64,000 nt of DNA from Onthophagus taurus (taxonomy: Eukaryota; Arthropoda; Insecta; Coleoptera; Scarabaeidae): assembly GCF_036711975.1 (NCBI RefSeq), contig NC_091972.1, positions 16,497,001 to 16,561,000 on the forward strand. The letters are read 5' to 3'. Numbering within the stretch: position 1 is the stretch's first letter; the number at the start of each line of letters is the position of its first letter. The position numbers and the translations under genes are program-made. The notes beneath the pieces were generated by a model. The model did not search any database and was not told the DNA's origin. It saw only the letters and a list, made by a program, of their open reading frames with translations. Positions 46,426-59,100 of the stretch are shown here, piece after piece.

Positions 46426-49400
46426 TTAATCAAACAAATTAATTTTAACATTTACCCTTTTAAATATTTTCCGAAAAAAATTCCGAATTCTCGATGTCAT
46501 CTTAACTTTACCAACTTGAACCTCTTTCTCAAACACAACCCGACTGACTTTTGAGTAGTAAGATTTCACTTTATCCCGGTACGACTTCGTATCAGTTTCT
46601 GTAGTATTACTCAGCGTTTCCCAATCTCCTATTGATTTAATACGCGAAGTGCTGGTATGGGGTGCCTGGTACGTATCTTCTATTGATGTGTTGTATAAAT
46701 AATTAATAGTTTCTATGTGCGTGGTTTTCGTTCCGGAATATTCTGAAGATGTGGAACTTGTTGAAATTCTTGCAGAACTTAATTTCGCTGAGACCATTGC
46801 GTTTTTCGTGCTTCTTTTTGTTTCACTTTCTGTGTAACAATAAACCGTACGGCTACTTCGACACGTGCAAGGATCTTTATCGCAAATGCATTCAGCAAAG
46901 TTTAGATTTAATTTTGGAATATCAAATGGTGGGGGATCTGTGTACGTAGAGGTACTTGTTGCGTTTCTTTTTTTGTTTCGTCTATTTTTGTGCATTCTAT
47001 AACTTTCGTCGCTAGATGTTGAGTCACTATGATAACTTTCACTACTATCATATGAAAACTTTTTGCTCGATGCAACGTTTATTGGAGTCTCAATGAATGT
47101 GGTTTCGCTAGAAGCCGAAGTGTTAAATTTTTTCTTTTTGATTCTTTTCGATTTTCGCCTATTTCTCGTACTTTCGATAAACGTCGTTTCAGTTGAATCC
47201 GATTTATCATCAGTTTCTATGGTGCTAGCGTCTAAATCTAATAAAGGAATGTTATCTGCATCGTCGTCTGTAAAATATTTAACTTTTGAAGTAAAGGTTT
47301 GTTTGGATCTTTCTAAAACTGAAAGTTTTGATGCATCACTATCTTTTGACTGCTTGTAATGAGTGTTTGACCCAAAAGTTGCTAAAGCAGAGGAGATTTT
47401 GTCTGAGCTGTAGTACTCCAATGCGAATGCGTCCATTGTGACGTAATCTGGTATTTTTTGTTGCTCAAGATCTGTGCTTTTTGCTAGGTATATTTCGACG
47501 GGTTGTTGGAGTGTTACATCTTTTTGGAATTGGTAAGAAAAAGTTGTTGTTTCTGTGTCGATGTCGGTGGTTGGTTCCGAATCGGAATAAACGGAGCTTG
47601 AAATTGTTGTGGAATTTTCTGTGTCGCTACTTTTTTGCTTCCTTCTTGTAAAGAATTTGCACCAACCTCGTTTTTTAACTTTTTTTTTAGATTTTTTTAA
47701 CCACTTTTTCTTTCTTATGGTAGTTGATTTATCTTTCCACGTGATTGTGTCTTCGGATGAGTCTCTATTTGGGAAGATTTATTAATTAAATAAAAATATA
47801 TCAAAAAATAAATATAAATAAAATAAATATATCAAAATGTTACTTACTTTTCTTCGCTTATATCGGATAAATCTCCATATTGTATCGGATCCAAACATAT
47901 TGTACAAACATTTTGCAAGTCTTCAAAACATTTTTCGCAATAAGTTCCTGCACATCCCGGTGTTTGACACCTTATTGGTTTCACCTTATCGCCCTCTCTA
48001 AAAATTTCCCCGCAAAGCAAGCAAACCGTTTGATTCATCGGTTTTATTAAGAAGTGGCAAATCGGAAATTTCGTCAAATACGCATTCATAAACTCTTTGC
48101 AGGTAACTTTAGCAATCAATTTATCACCCGCGAATTTCCTTCTTAATTGTCGGCGGACAAATTTAAGAAAGGAAGATCTCGTTCTTAAAATATGGTTATA
48201 CAACCATATTGCTCTTTGTTTGGCTCTTAATGGATGGTAGAAACACATAACGGAATTTCTCCACCTCAAACCATATGGTTCAAATATAGCCAAGAACCAG
48301 CATATCACCAAAAGAGAACCAATTTGAACGTATCGATCGTAATCAGGAGGGATAGGATCTGGGAGACATGGTACTGTGTCTATTTCCAAGTTTATCCCCG
48401 CCGGCTGAAAAGCTTTTACTATGGACCTTAGAAGATCCGCCAACACCCCGGTTCCATTAATATTAATTTTGGGTATATTACTCCCATCGTAAGACGATTG
48501 AAAACTTGCGTGTCTTCGAATTAAAGTTAAAACCCAAAATAACGCGTAATCAGCTATCATATGTGTGGCTAATTTTAACGATGCAATTCCCAAAACGACC
48601 GCAGCTTGAGATAATTTTCTCTTCTCTTTTTTAACCAATCTTATCGAGCCAACCTAAACAAAATTTTCAATCAAACAATACAAAATAAAATCGAAATATT
48701 TTACTCACCGAAATATAAAGATGGCGCTCTCTTTTATTCAGTGGCAAAACTGTTTCTTTTCCAAGTTGGGCTCTTCGCAAATCGATGGCGCGAAAATCCC
48801 TTGTTATAAATCGATTATCAAATCGTTCGTCGGATAAAAATTTGTAACGATAATACATGACCCTAAAATGAGAGTCTAATAATAAAACTTTCGAGTTAAT
48901 CAACACAATTTCCCACCGAACAACCATAAAAATAAAAAATAAACTCGTAGCGCAACTCATAAAATCGAAAATTTTCATTAATCCTTCCGTGCGTTCCTTA
49001 ACTTCGGTAACTATTCCAGCTGCTACATCTTCCATGGTTTTTGACGCGTTTAATTGATAACCGTACGAATGTGAAAATCGAATTCGAACGTAAAACATTG
49101 TTTTAATATGCCTGATAAACTGCTTTACCTCTAAAATGGTTGATCTCAATTGATTTACTTCTAATAATTTCAGTTATCATATTTACTTTTAACAACAACT
49201 CCTACGATACTATTTCCTATAAAATCAACAATTTCGCAGATAAAATCAAACATTTTCACTGAATAACAAACAACTTGAGCTACATAAGCAATTGAACACA
49301 ACCAACTAAACTTTGGGCCAAGCTTTGCGTGACAATCGATGATGGCGTCTTCAAAAACTCTCGTACATCTTTGAAAAGGTGTTCCTAATTCTTTATTGCA

Positions 49401-52400
49401 AACGTTTATTATTCTAGCCAAAAATTGGAATATCGATTTTATAACTTTTACTAAAAAAAATTAATAATTAATTTTACTATACATTAAAGTTAGGGTTTAA
49501 ATCTAAATTTATATGGGTTTTAAGGAAAAAGTACTCATAATTTTAATCATTTGAATCCTACCTCCACGTCCCCGTCGTGTGGCAATGCAGTCTGCCCATA
49601 CACTAGGATGTACGTAATGCAGCAAACGGAGGAGAATAAGGCGAGCTTTTGGTGCCTAAAAACTGGAACTTATTAACTAAGACATAGTAATCCCTATAAA
49701 ACAGTTCCTGACCCTCCAGGTTGTGTTTTCACCGTGGGGTTAACGGCAAAAGAAGTAGCTATACAGTTTTGTATAGCTGCCAGAAAGTGGCAGCTATCAT
49801 TATCATCGGCTTTGAACCAATAAACGCTGGACTCGGCAAACAACGAATACACGGAAATTTTTTCAACTATAGTATTATCAATTGTCACCCCTAAACGAGG
49901 AGAAAGACGAACTGGAAAAGGACACATTTTATGAGGAGCTGGAATGAACACATACCCAATACTTAAGGTATGATGTAAAAGACATAATTGGGGAATTGAA
50001 TGGAAAAATTGGACGAGAACGGAAATTTAGGCAAAGCACGGGAAAGTACAGCCTCCACCAAGAGAGCAATGAAAATAGAATAAGGTTCATAAATTTGTAG
50101 CATCACTTAATATGACTATATCAAAGGAAAGATATCAATATGGATCAACAGAAAATTAAAATCGACCACATAATGATAGATATAAGACACCAATACAGAT
50201 TCCCACCAGTACTTGGTAATTGCTTCAATGGAAGCAAGAAATACGGTAATACAAAGAGTCTCCAAATTTAACATCAATTAAAACAGGCGGAAAGTGCAAA
50301 ATTTGCTATGAAACTGAATTTTGCACTGAAGGTACTCGAGATTGTGGCTGCTCTCTTCGTACTGAGCGACATCTGGACAAGAATTCAGAATACAAGACAA
50401 GTGGCTCAGGAGACTTTAGACATAGAAAAGACCACCAAGTGTAATAGCTGGAACGATATAAAGAATAACACATATTTAGTGATGCGGAATACAAAAACAC
50501 GAAAGTCAACGCAGAGTTATCACAACAACAGAAGACGGGATACGTAAAAGAAAGAAACGATAATACGTGAAAAAGTCAATGCAGGATATCAAACAGCAAA
50601 ACAAGGAACATGAACAGGTAACTTCTAGGTGAAGATGGGATATAAAGATAAACCCGTAAACCATGTTGTCAACTAATTTTGAATTCTTATTAGAGACATA
50701 CAAGACTTCATTATAATACTTGGAATCTTAATTGCGTATGAAACTACGCTATATTTTCATGAAGTTTCAATCTTGACCAAAACAATGTTAAAAATTTATT
50801 GCAATATGGTATCTGGTCATGAACAGAAAATTTTACAAAGAAGTAAACATCGGCAGGAACAGATGTACTCCGAGAACATCAATGTGAATGGAAAAAAACG
50901 GAACGTTACTAGCAATACGAGAGTGTTTTCAACAGATGGACAGAACACTTTAAGAGCCACCTTAACAAAAATGTTAAGCTTAAAAAATAGGTACCATCAG
51001 AAATCCTCAAAAAAGGAGGCATTATGCTTATCACAAAACCAATGGAGTACCAATGGAACTCTATATGCTAACGTAATAATTATATTTTTATGTTTACAGG
51101 ATGTAAATGCAGAATTTGTTGAGGAATGGTAAATATGTTATGATAAAATAGCGAATTAGGACAGTTCGCAAGTACTGCAACAGGCTACGTCATGTTGATA
51201 TCGATAAAAGAATTCCTTCCAATAACTGCTCAAAATCACTTTTTCAGTTTGCGTACAAATCTCTATTAAATTAGATCATTAGAGTATGCCATGTAGTTGT
51301 TATTGATTCTATTTCGAGTACAGAGAGCTTCAGCAGTAAATAACATTTTTGGCATGATTTGATGATTGGCATTTTGATGAACCATTGGCAAAACGTTAAT
51401 TATCATTAACCTAGCCCTATTTATGACGAAGTTACGAAACCAGAACTCAAGATTGTATTCCTGCCAATTTGGATATCTACTTGGACAATAAGAGAGGTCT
51501 TGATGAAAGTAATCAAGACGTAGTCAACACTGCGCTTAATCACACCCCGGCAACAAATCAACAAAGATTCAAAATTGGCGCAATAGAGATTAGAATGGGC
51601 AAACTAAATTCACAAAAGCATCAGAAATAAACAGAAAGATTGCAAGTTATAAAGTTAATAAAATAATGAAAATCCATAATTATGGTAAGAATTTTGGGAG
51701 ATAAATATGAACCCAAGTCATCTTCTCAACTATCATCATATATGATTATTTTAATTCCAAAGTTTTTCATGAAGAGTGGGAGTCCTTTACATTAATTTCA
51801 GACATTTTCTTGCATTTTAGAATCGGTAGAATAATTTCTAACATTTTATAAAATTCTGAAGTCTTACCAGAGTCATACAAGGCTTGTTTATGTCTGGAAT
51901 CTTAATTGCGTAGTTTCCTACGCTATATTTTCATGAAGTTTCAATCCTGACCAAAATAATTTTAAACATTTATTGCAAAATGGTATCTGGTCATTGTTTT
52001 GAGGATTAAAGGTTGACCAAGGTTCTTGGCATATTCTTGCTGTTCAGAATCGGTCAGAATAATATCTGACATTTTGTTGGACTTTGTTGGAAGTCCAATG
52101 TCTTTTTGGTTGTATAGTATCTCGTTGATGTAGACTTCAGTCCAAATAAAGTGATTCCAAACATTTTCTTACAGTTTTTAACTTTTCCAGAATAGTTTCC
52201 CATATTTCCATACAATTTCGAGCTTAGCCAGAACAATTCCATGTTTCAGTAGTTTCCATGAGCCAACCAATTTTGGCAGTCTTTCATCAGAGGCAACATA
52301 CGCTGAAGGCCCTATTCAACGAGAAGCTGAAAATCTGTCGGTACTGGAAATGGATGAGCCTAGATTTGAAGACATTTCTGCTGAAATCAGCAATCACGAC

Positions 52401-55306
52401 AGCAGAAGTTTTGAAAAACCTTTGCAGGAAGCAAGCTCTTCTTTTGATACTCAAAATAAATTCAAATCACCAAAAGAATTTATGTTACCTTTAAAGGCTG
52501 GCCCACGAATTAGCAGTCGTAAGCCAAGAAAGCTTGGTAAAAACATGATTGCAATGGACACGCGTGAAAAAAAGCAAATTACTAAAGAAAGAAGGAAAGC
52601 TAAACAAAGAAAATCCGCTGCCGCGAAAGTAAAGCGGCAATTTCTGTGCAATAAAAAAGTAAACAATAAACAAAACAAGGATAATGTTCATGTAGATCAA
52701 GCAGATGCAGAAACAAGCGAAGAAGAGGAAGATACGGTGGTTCGTCTAACAATAAGTGAAACTGATTTAAGTGGCATAGATGAACAAGATGATATCAATG
52801 ACGAAAACTTACCCTTGGTAACCGAAAATTTCAAACTAATTGATCGCAAACCTCTAGACGGCGACTAAAAAACTAAAAATATACTACATTGCATTGATTA
52901 CTGAAGCAATAAATAATAATACATATGAGGCTTCCTTCATGAGACTAAAAAACAAGACTGAGATGAAATTTTATATGCCTCTAGAGCCAGATCTTTCAGA
53001 AGTAAGACTAACAGACATAAAAATGATTAAGCCTCAGCCAAAGATTGATGGCACCAAATTTTTTCTCTTTGTGTGTCACCAAAACAAAATTTGCGTTAAA
53101 ATTTGGAAAACCTTCATTACTTCAAGCTAATTATAGAAGAACAAAGTTATTTTTTTATTAATCTAAATAAAACATATTTTTACTGAAATTAACTTTCATT
53201 TATTAGTTACCTATTTAATTTGATTAAAAACATATAAATGTCAAGTACCATTAACACTGTGTTAATGTTGACTAGTCCGTTTCATTGTCGAATATCAGGT
53301 GTTTCATCGAATACACATATATGGACATAGTGAAACAAAGCTCATTTTTTTAAAAAGCTTTTCTATACTTCAAATAATGACAAAACTTGAAATACTACAC
53401 GATTTCTAGTTAATTTGTCTATCTTGGTGCAAAAAATTAGACTCATAACTTTAGGAACAACAAAGATAGGACGGTTTGAAATTTTGGTGTTCCATTGATG
53501 GACAGGTTACCCTATGCTGTGTAAATGGAAGAAACATTCCACCAGATCTGGTCTTCGGTCTAAGCGAGAAAGAAATTAAGAGGTAGAAGATAATTCTGCG
53601 TCCTGAAGAGTATCAAGAAATATTTTCCCACATACATACATACATACTCGGATCATGGCATTCAAAACTCAAAGAAGCTCTTGTTCAGAGAGAAATGTCT
53701 TATAAGTCATGCACCGGTGGGTCGCAAAATATCTGCAAGAAGGGAAATCTGTTACTCAGATATAACAGAATGTCATTGAAGAAAAGAATAATTTACATCC
53801 TACCAAAAAAACTGACGTCAGCAATCTTCTATCCAAACACAATGGAAATGACTGGAGAGAAAAAAACAACCTAAATCTTGATTTCTACAAACACGTCCTA
53901 AATAAAGCTGAAGATTTCAATGAGGGTCGAACTTGATAAAAATAATCATTTGTGTGAGCCTCATGAGGATATTCGTGAACCACGGGTTTAAGTTGTTTTG
54001 CAATTCATATTTTTGCTGAAATAAAAACTTTTTTCTTCAATTGTTGTCATTCTTCCGCGATAAAAGTCACAGTCTCGAAATTTATTTGGTGCAAAACTCA
54101 CATTTTAGAAAAGAACGCAGCAAAACTCACCTTCTCCCACCAAAAAGTTATAATATCGTGAATTTGGTTGTCTTCAACAAAGTTTTCAATATACCATCGG
54201 AAAAGTAATTTTCTGTCTCTATTTTTTATAATAAAATTGTTAAGTATATGTATAAGAAGTGCAACTGCATATGACGGATAATGTGAGTTTTTCAACTACA
54301 CACTTCATATGATATGGTATACATATGATATGCATACTGGTATGAATCATTTTCATTAAAACCCATCTATATAATTACTTTTAGATCTATATAATTTCTA
54401 TATATCATATAATTATTACTTACGTATAGAAACTATAACCCTTTTTATTGATAATAATATTTCTTTTATTTTTTTCACCACATCCTTAACAACTTTAACA
54501 ACCGTTTTAATAGCATCTTTGATAGCATAAAATGGTTTTTTAACAGCTTCCAATATTTGTTTAACAGCTTGTTTAAGTTGTTCCTATAATCATAATAGTA
54601 AATCTATACGATTTCTTGTCGACTAAATAAATTCGTACTCACTTGTCCACAAGCAAGTGATTCACTTAATATCCCCATATTATTAAGGGTATTTTTCGCT
54701 GGACCAGTTATCGCAAGAATAAATGCATACGCCAACAAAGCTTGCCTTCCTCGTTTAGAGAACAATTGGGGCAACGTTAGGAAAACGATACAACTAAAAA
54801 ATGGAAAACAACCCTTCAGTTAATTGGATCGTTTGGAATATAAATGGTGTTAATTAACGTTTCTAGCAAAAATAATGAAAAAAGAATTTCACTTACCGAA
54901 CGTTATAACTAAATGCTAACCCTATCGTTAAGATACTGCCGAAAATTGAACACATTATCGTAGCAGTTGAGAATGTAAAGTTTAATTGGAAAACGAAGAA
55001 CATGAAAAAGATGTAAGTTAAAATAAATCCGCCGATAAATCCAACGATACTTTTTAAAATGTAATTTTCAAATGAACCATTATGACGTAATTTATATAAA
55101 AATTTAAACATTACAGATTTTTCGCTTACGGATGTGCATTTTTTTACACATTCAAGTATTTTTCTTCCTATATTAAAACGGAGTAGACCTTTTGGTTTAG
55201 CTGAAGAATCTTGGGAAAGTGCAATGGCAAACTGTTTTTCTACGAGTAATCTACGTTTGCGTTTTTCTAAAATTTTCGCTTGATACATAAGCTTTACGAA
55301 CGACAT
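46426..55306 (-). CDS. DC-STAMP domain-containing protein (DCST1/sneaky-like) with long Ser/Thr-rich tail
   Basis: Seven exons: 55306-54897, 54793-54643, 54583-54424, 49450-49187, 49130-48709, 48653-47848, 47764-46426. All are GT-AG with matching phases, 1183 aa. Seen: start MSFVKLMYQAKIL; two hydrophobic helices at about 85-133; a family block GPAKN...ESLACGQ (167-187); an amphipathic Lys-rich stretch; NVCNKELGTPFQRC with further Cys; more membrane segments; then a C-terminal RING-like Cys set CLLCGEIF, PGCAGTYCEKC, NVCTICLD before SDISEEK (about residue 737). Known: DCST1/2 and fly sneaky are sperm membrane proteins needed around fertilisation; DCST1 also has a RING-like end. The last exon adds about 446 residues, Lys-rich then Ser/Thr-rich with repeats such as ETTFIE. 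Intron 3 (5 kb) contains transposon debris. Divergent from Hdc. Confidence 0.9.
49890..51130 (+). mobile_element. RTE-like LINE fragment (endonuclease and start of reverse transcriptase) in DC-STAMP intron 3
   Basis: Seen: KDELEKDTFYEELE-like reading, then DVKDIIGELNGKIGRERKFR and STGKYSLHQESNENRIRFIN (the GDFNAKIG and HxxSNxNGxRxxxF blocks of apurinic-type endonuclease), then KIDHIMIDIRH (QIDHxxID). Later VFNRWTEHFKSHLNKN is the linker before the polymerase. There are frame breaks throughout. Antisense to the host gene. Confidence 0.7.
50696..50820. repeat. Direct repeat, copy 1
   Basis: About 125 bp, centred on TACGCTATATTTTCATGAAG, recurring at 51873-51994 in the same orientation with roughly 85% identity by eye. 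See the second copy. Confidence 0.8.
51873..51994. repeat. Direct repeat, copy 2
   Basis: Matches 50696-50820. About 1.05 kb of DNA with LINE sequence lies between the copies. Between 51131 and 52257 no gene is recognised apart from this repeat. Confidence 0.8.
52258..53130 (+). mobile_element. Probable Tigger-like transposon, C-terminal coding remnant
   Basis: A 172-codon frame (52350-52868) reads FKSPKEFMLPLKAGPRISSR, then KPRKLGKNMIAMDTREKKQI, a Lys/Arg-rich basic stretch and an acidic SEEEEDTVV tail. A second frame (52894-53130) reads NNTYEASFMRLKNKTEMKFY and LTDIKMIKPQPKI. From memory this pair of blocks is the C-terminal end of insect Tigger/jerky-like elements. The catalytic domain is absent upstream. 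Antisense in intron 3 of the DC-STAMP gene. Confidence 0.5.
53131..54423. other. Rest of DC-STAMP intron 3, nothing recognised
   Basis: AT-rich DNA. A degenerate reading around 53540-53935 could be old transposon sequence but matches no family I know. A (CATA)n microsatellite stretch is at about 53630-53645. Confidence 0.4.
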
Positions 55307-55560
55307 CTTATTTAATTAAGTTGTAAGGAAATTTTTTGACTGCGTCAATTTTTTCAACTTAAATCTTCGTTAATTTTGGATAATTTTTAAGGTAAGTGTT
55401 GCCATGGTATTTATTCATTAAATTTTTCCAAAAAAAATGTTTAAAAGAAATCTATTTTTACAAATATTTATTCTTACAAAAGTTTTTAAATTTTGTAATG
55501 TAATCTTAATTGACAACCCAATTCTGCATTTCCTTCGCGCAGAAGACTCTGCTCAGTCCA

Positions 55561-55682
55561 GGCCAATAATCCTGCAGGAAAGAACGCAGAGGGGAAACCT
55601 TATATAAAGCACATTGTCACTTGTTGATAGCATTTGGCTTCAGTTTATTCTACGTAACAGTGCTTTTGGCGTTCCTGTGGTG
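55561..55682 (+). promoter_or_regulatory. Hdc: Hdc core promoter and noncoding first exon
   Basis: Seen: GGCCAAT at 55561, TATATAAA at 55601-55608, an arthropod initiator TCAGTT at 55640-55645 (about 40 nt downstream, slightly long), then a consensus donor TG|GTAAGT at 55683. A matching acceptor TTTTAG lies at 56113, just before the exon with the start codon, giving a 5' UTR intron of about 430 bp. TATA and initiator are motif matches. The region also separates Hdc from the DC-STAMP start at 55306 on the other strand. Confidence 0.55.
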
Positions 55683-56134
55683 GTAAGTACCTGCTAATTG
55701 CAGTTCTAGTGTTTGTCTTCGCCCTCCCTCGGTTTCTTTTGTGTTAGCGATTCCAATTTAATTTTTAATTTCCCTTTCTTCCAAGTAAATACAAACGCCC
55801 TTTGTTTTTCGATCCATTATATATTCAAATACAACTAAAATTAAATAAATTTATCCCTGTATAATTTAGTTAAATCTTCATTTCAGTAACTTTTCTATTA
55901 AATTTTCAATCTGGAGAAAGCCCTCTAACCTTAGATCTCATTCAAATTAACAGGATTATCCAAGCATGCGCGTTAAGCAAAACCTACGTTTACATTAGTG
56001 GGGTTTCATGTAGTTTTTGAAACTTTTCGAATCCCCTTACGTAACGTTTTTAGAAAATTATTACTGTCTTAATATTGTTTCGATTAATCATTTATTTTTA
56101 AATTCAATTTTAGATTCGTGTTTGAAATTGAACC

Positions 56135-59100
56135 ATGGACGTCAACGAGTACAGAATACGAGGTAAATTTACGTCTTTATTTAACTGTTAGTGATTTATT
56201 TTATGACTCGGACTTGCTATACTGTCAATATATACAAATTACGCGAAACTACCCTCGGTATTCAACTCTTATTGGATCCCTTCAGCTTTGCATACATTGG
56301 GGATTGCGCCAATTTTCACTTTTTTGTGGGAAACTGTTTTATTTCAATTGATTTGTAACAAATTTATTTTCAATTTAAATGTTATTTGGTTTCTTGAAAT
56401 TAATATTTTAATCTTTAGGTAAGGAGATGGTTGATTATATAGCGGATTATCTCTCGACTATTAGAGATCGAAAAGTATTTCCTGATAAACGGCCCGGATT
56501 TCTTCGCGAAGCCGTCCCTGATAGCGCACCAATTGAAGGGGAAAAATGGACTAAAATATTCAACGATATCGAAGGGATTATAATGCCAGGAATTACACAT
56601 TGGCAAAGTCCCCATATGCACGCTTATTTTCCCGCTTTAAACAGCTTTCCATCATTACTCGGAGATATGTTAGCAGATGCAATTAATTGTTTGGGATTTA
56701 CTTGGGTACAATTTTTTATTATTACAAAAAAACATTTCTACATTTTCTTTGTAATGTAGGCATCTGGCCCTGTTGTTACTGAATTAGAAACTATCGTAAT
56801 GAATTGGTTGGGTAAAATGATTGGGCTACCAGATGATTTTCTCCACACAAAATCAACATCATTAGGTGGAGGAGTTATACAAGTAAATGCTTTATTCTTA
56901 ATAACCCTTTAAAATTAAAAAAAAATATTTTTAGACCACAGCAAGTGAAGCAACTCTTACTTGTTTATTAGCTGGGCGATGTCTCGCTATAAAAAATTAT
57001 CAAAAAATTTATTCCGATCTTGAAGACGTCGAAATTAACGTTCGATTAGTTGGTTATTGTTCCGATCAAGCTCATTCCAGCGTTGAAAAAGCGGCTTTAG
57101 TTGGGTTGGTGAAAATGAGATATATTGAGAGTGATGAGAATCTGTCAATGAGAGGATACAAGTTGTTAGAAGCGATAAAAAAAGATAGGGAAAATGGACT
57201 TATACCGTTTTGGGTAAGAATTAAGTTTTTTTCTGTACTTATAATATTTGAAATGTGGAAGCGCAGATGTGAACTGTCGCCAATGCAGTAAATCTCTATG
57301 TATTAATTGAGCCCAAGGGGAGTTCACTCGAAATGATCCGTCCGATTTTAAGAAGATTTCTCCAATTAGTTATTTGCGGGGAAACAATCCCCCGAGCATC
57401 GACTAAGGAATTACTTTTGTGTTGCTCACTGACGCGTTCTACGATAAATAATTTGTTGAATCATGTGAAAAAATTTATTTCTTTATTTTATAATGTTCAC
57501 ACATATTTTTCAAATTTAAATCTTTTATCCTAGATGTTTCATATAATTATAATATTTATTAAATTTTTAGGTGTGTTGTACTTTGGGTACAACAGGAGCT
57601 TGTTCCTTTGATAATTTGGAAGAAATCGGATTAATTTGTTCCGAAGAAAATCTCTGGCTTCACATCGATGCGGCATACGCAGGAAGCGCTTTTATCTGTC
57701 CGGAGTTTAGAATTTGGTTAAAAGGAGTTGATCATGCCGATTCTATCGCTTTTAATCCTTCAAAATGGTTAATGGTCCATTTCGATTGCACCGCTATGTG
57801 GGTGAAAAATAGTAATGCTCTTCATAGAACTTTCAACGTCGATCCTCTTTATTTACAACACGAAAATTCTGGATTGGCAATTGATTACATGGTAAATAAT
57901 AATTATATTTGTAAGATTTCAATTCGCATTTCTCTTTTTTCTATTTCTCTCGAACTCTGTTGCATCCCGCCAGTTGCTATTTCTGTCTATCTAGCTATTA
58001 TATTATCCTGTTTTCCTTTCCTCCTCTTTTTATATTATACGCTCTATTTTAACTGATACTTCCCCTCCCATTCCCTGCAAGAGTCCTCACCAAGGTAGTT
58101 ATATCCCTTCAATATATCGTCACCTTAGAATTATTTTGACTCATGTCCAAGACACAATTTTACTATGTGTAATTGTATTGTACCAATGATAGCAGAGCAT
58201 GCAACCATTTGACATAGGACTTGATACCAGTAATCTTAACATGAATTTAGACATAGCCTGTAGTCACAACCACGAAAGAAAAAAGATCTGCTAAACTTTT
58301 AAATCCAAATTACTGCTTTGTAGACGTAAGGGACTTGGTTTAAAATAATTCTCAGGTGATAATATGTCAATATAGATTATTGTATTCCATCACTGCCAGG
58401 TATTGAAAATAATCCACTTGTTGTATCTCCTCCCCCTCTATTCTTATGTGTATATGTTCTGTGTCGTCCCCAATCATCATTACTACATTCTTTCATGACT
58501 GCAATCCATGTATCTTAGTTTTTTTTGTGGATCATTCGTATTTCCGGCAAATATCGCAACATCATCTGCGAACACGCCTTTAGTTATTTGTAATTCATGA
58601 AGTTATACGTAACCTACACCTAGTTTGTTTATTAGTGGTTTACATTTCTTGATGATTTCGTCCATAAATATAATGAACAGCAATGGGCTGAGACTTCCTC
58701 TTTGTTGTAACCCCATATTTGTCAAATTATTTCTTATAACTGCATTGGTATTCATTTCATATATTTTTTGTACCAATTTTTTTTTCTCACTCCTATTTCG
58801 ATTAAAATTTTCCACTGACGTTTCCTGGGTATAGTATCCAAAGTCTTTTCAAGATCTAGAAATGCTGCGAAACTTTCCCTGTTTCCATAATTGTCTTCTC
58901 TGTGATTTGATTTGTCATAAACACATGGTCTTGTGTACTTTTCTACTTCATTTTTCAGTCTGTTCTCTATTATTTTCTTTAATACTTCCATAGGTGTGCT
59001 TAGTAATGTTATACCTCGATAATTTTTACAATCCTGAGCATTTCTTTTCTTAAATCTAGGTATATCATATCTTCTTATACATATGCAGTAGAGTAGTTCT

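Noticed and set aside
46749-47359. Plus-strand open frames opposite the DC-STAMP tail exon
   Set aside because: Antisense frames opposite a Ser-rich coding exon; no independent evidence for coding.
53540-53935. Degenerate reading with LSEKEIKR and similar words
   Set aside because: Could be an old transposon, but the motifs are too weak to assign to any family.
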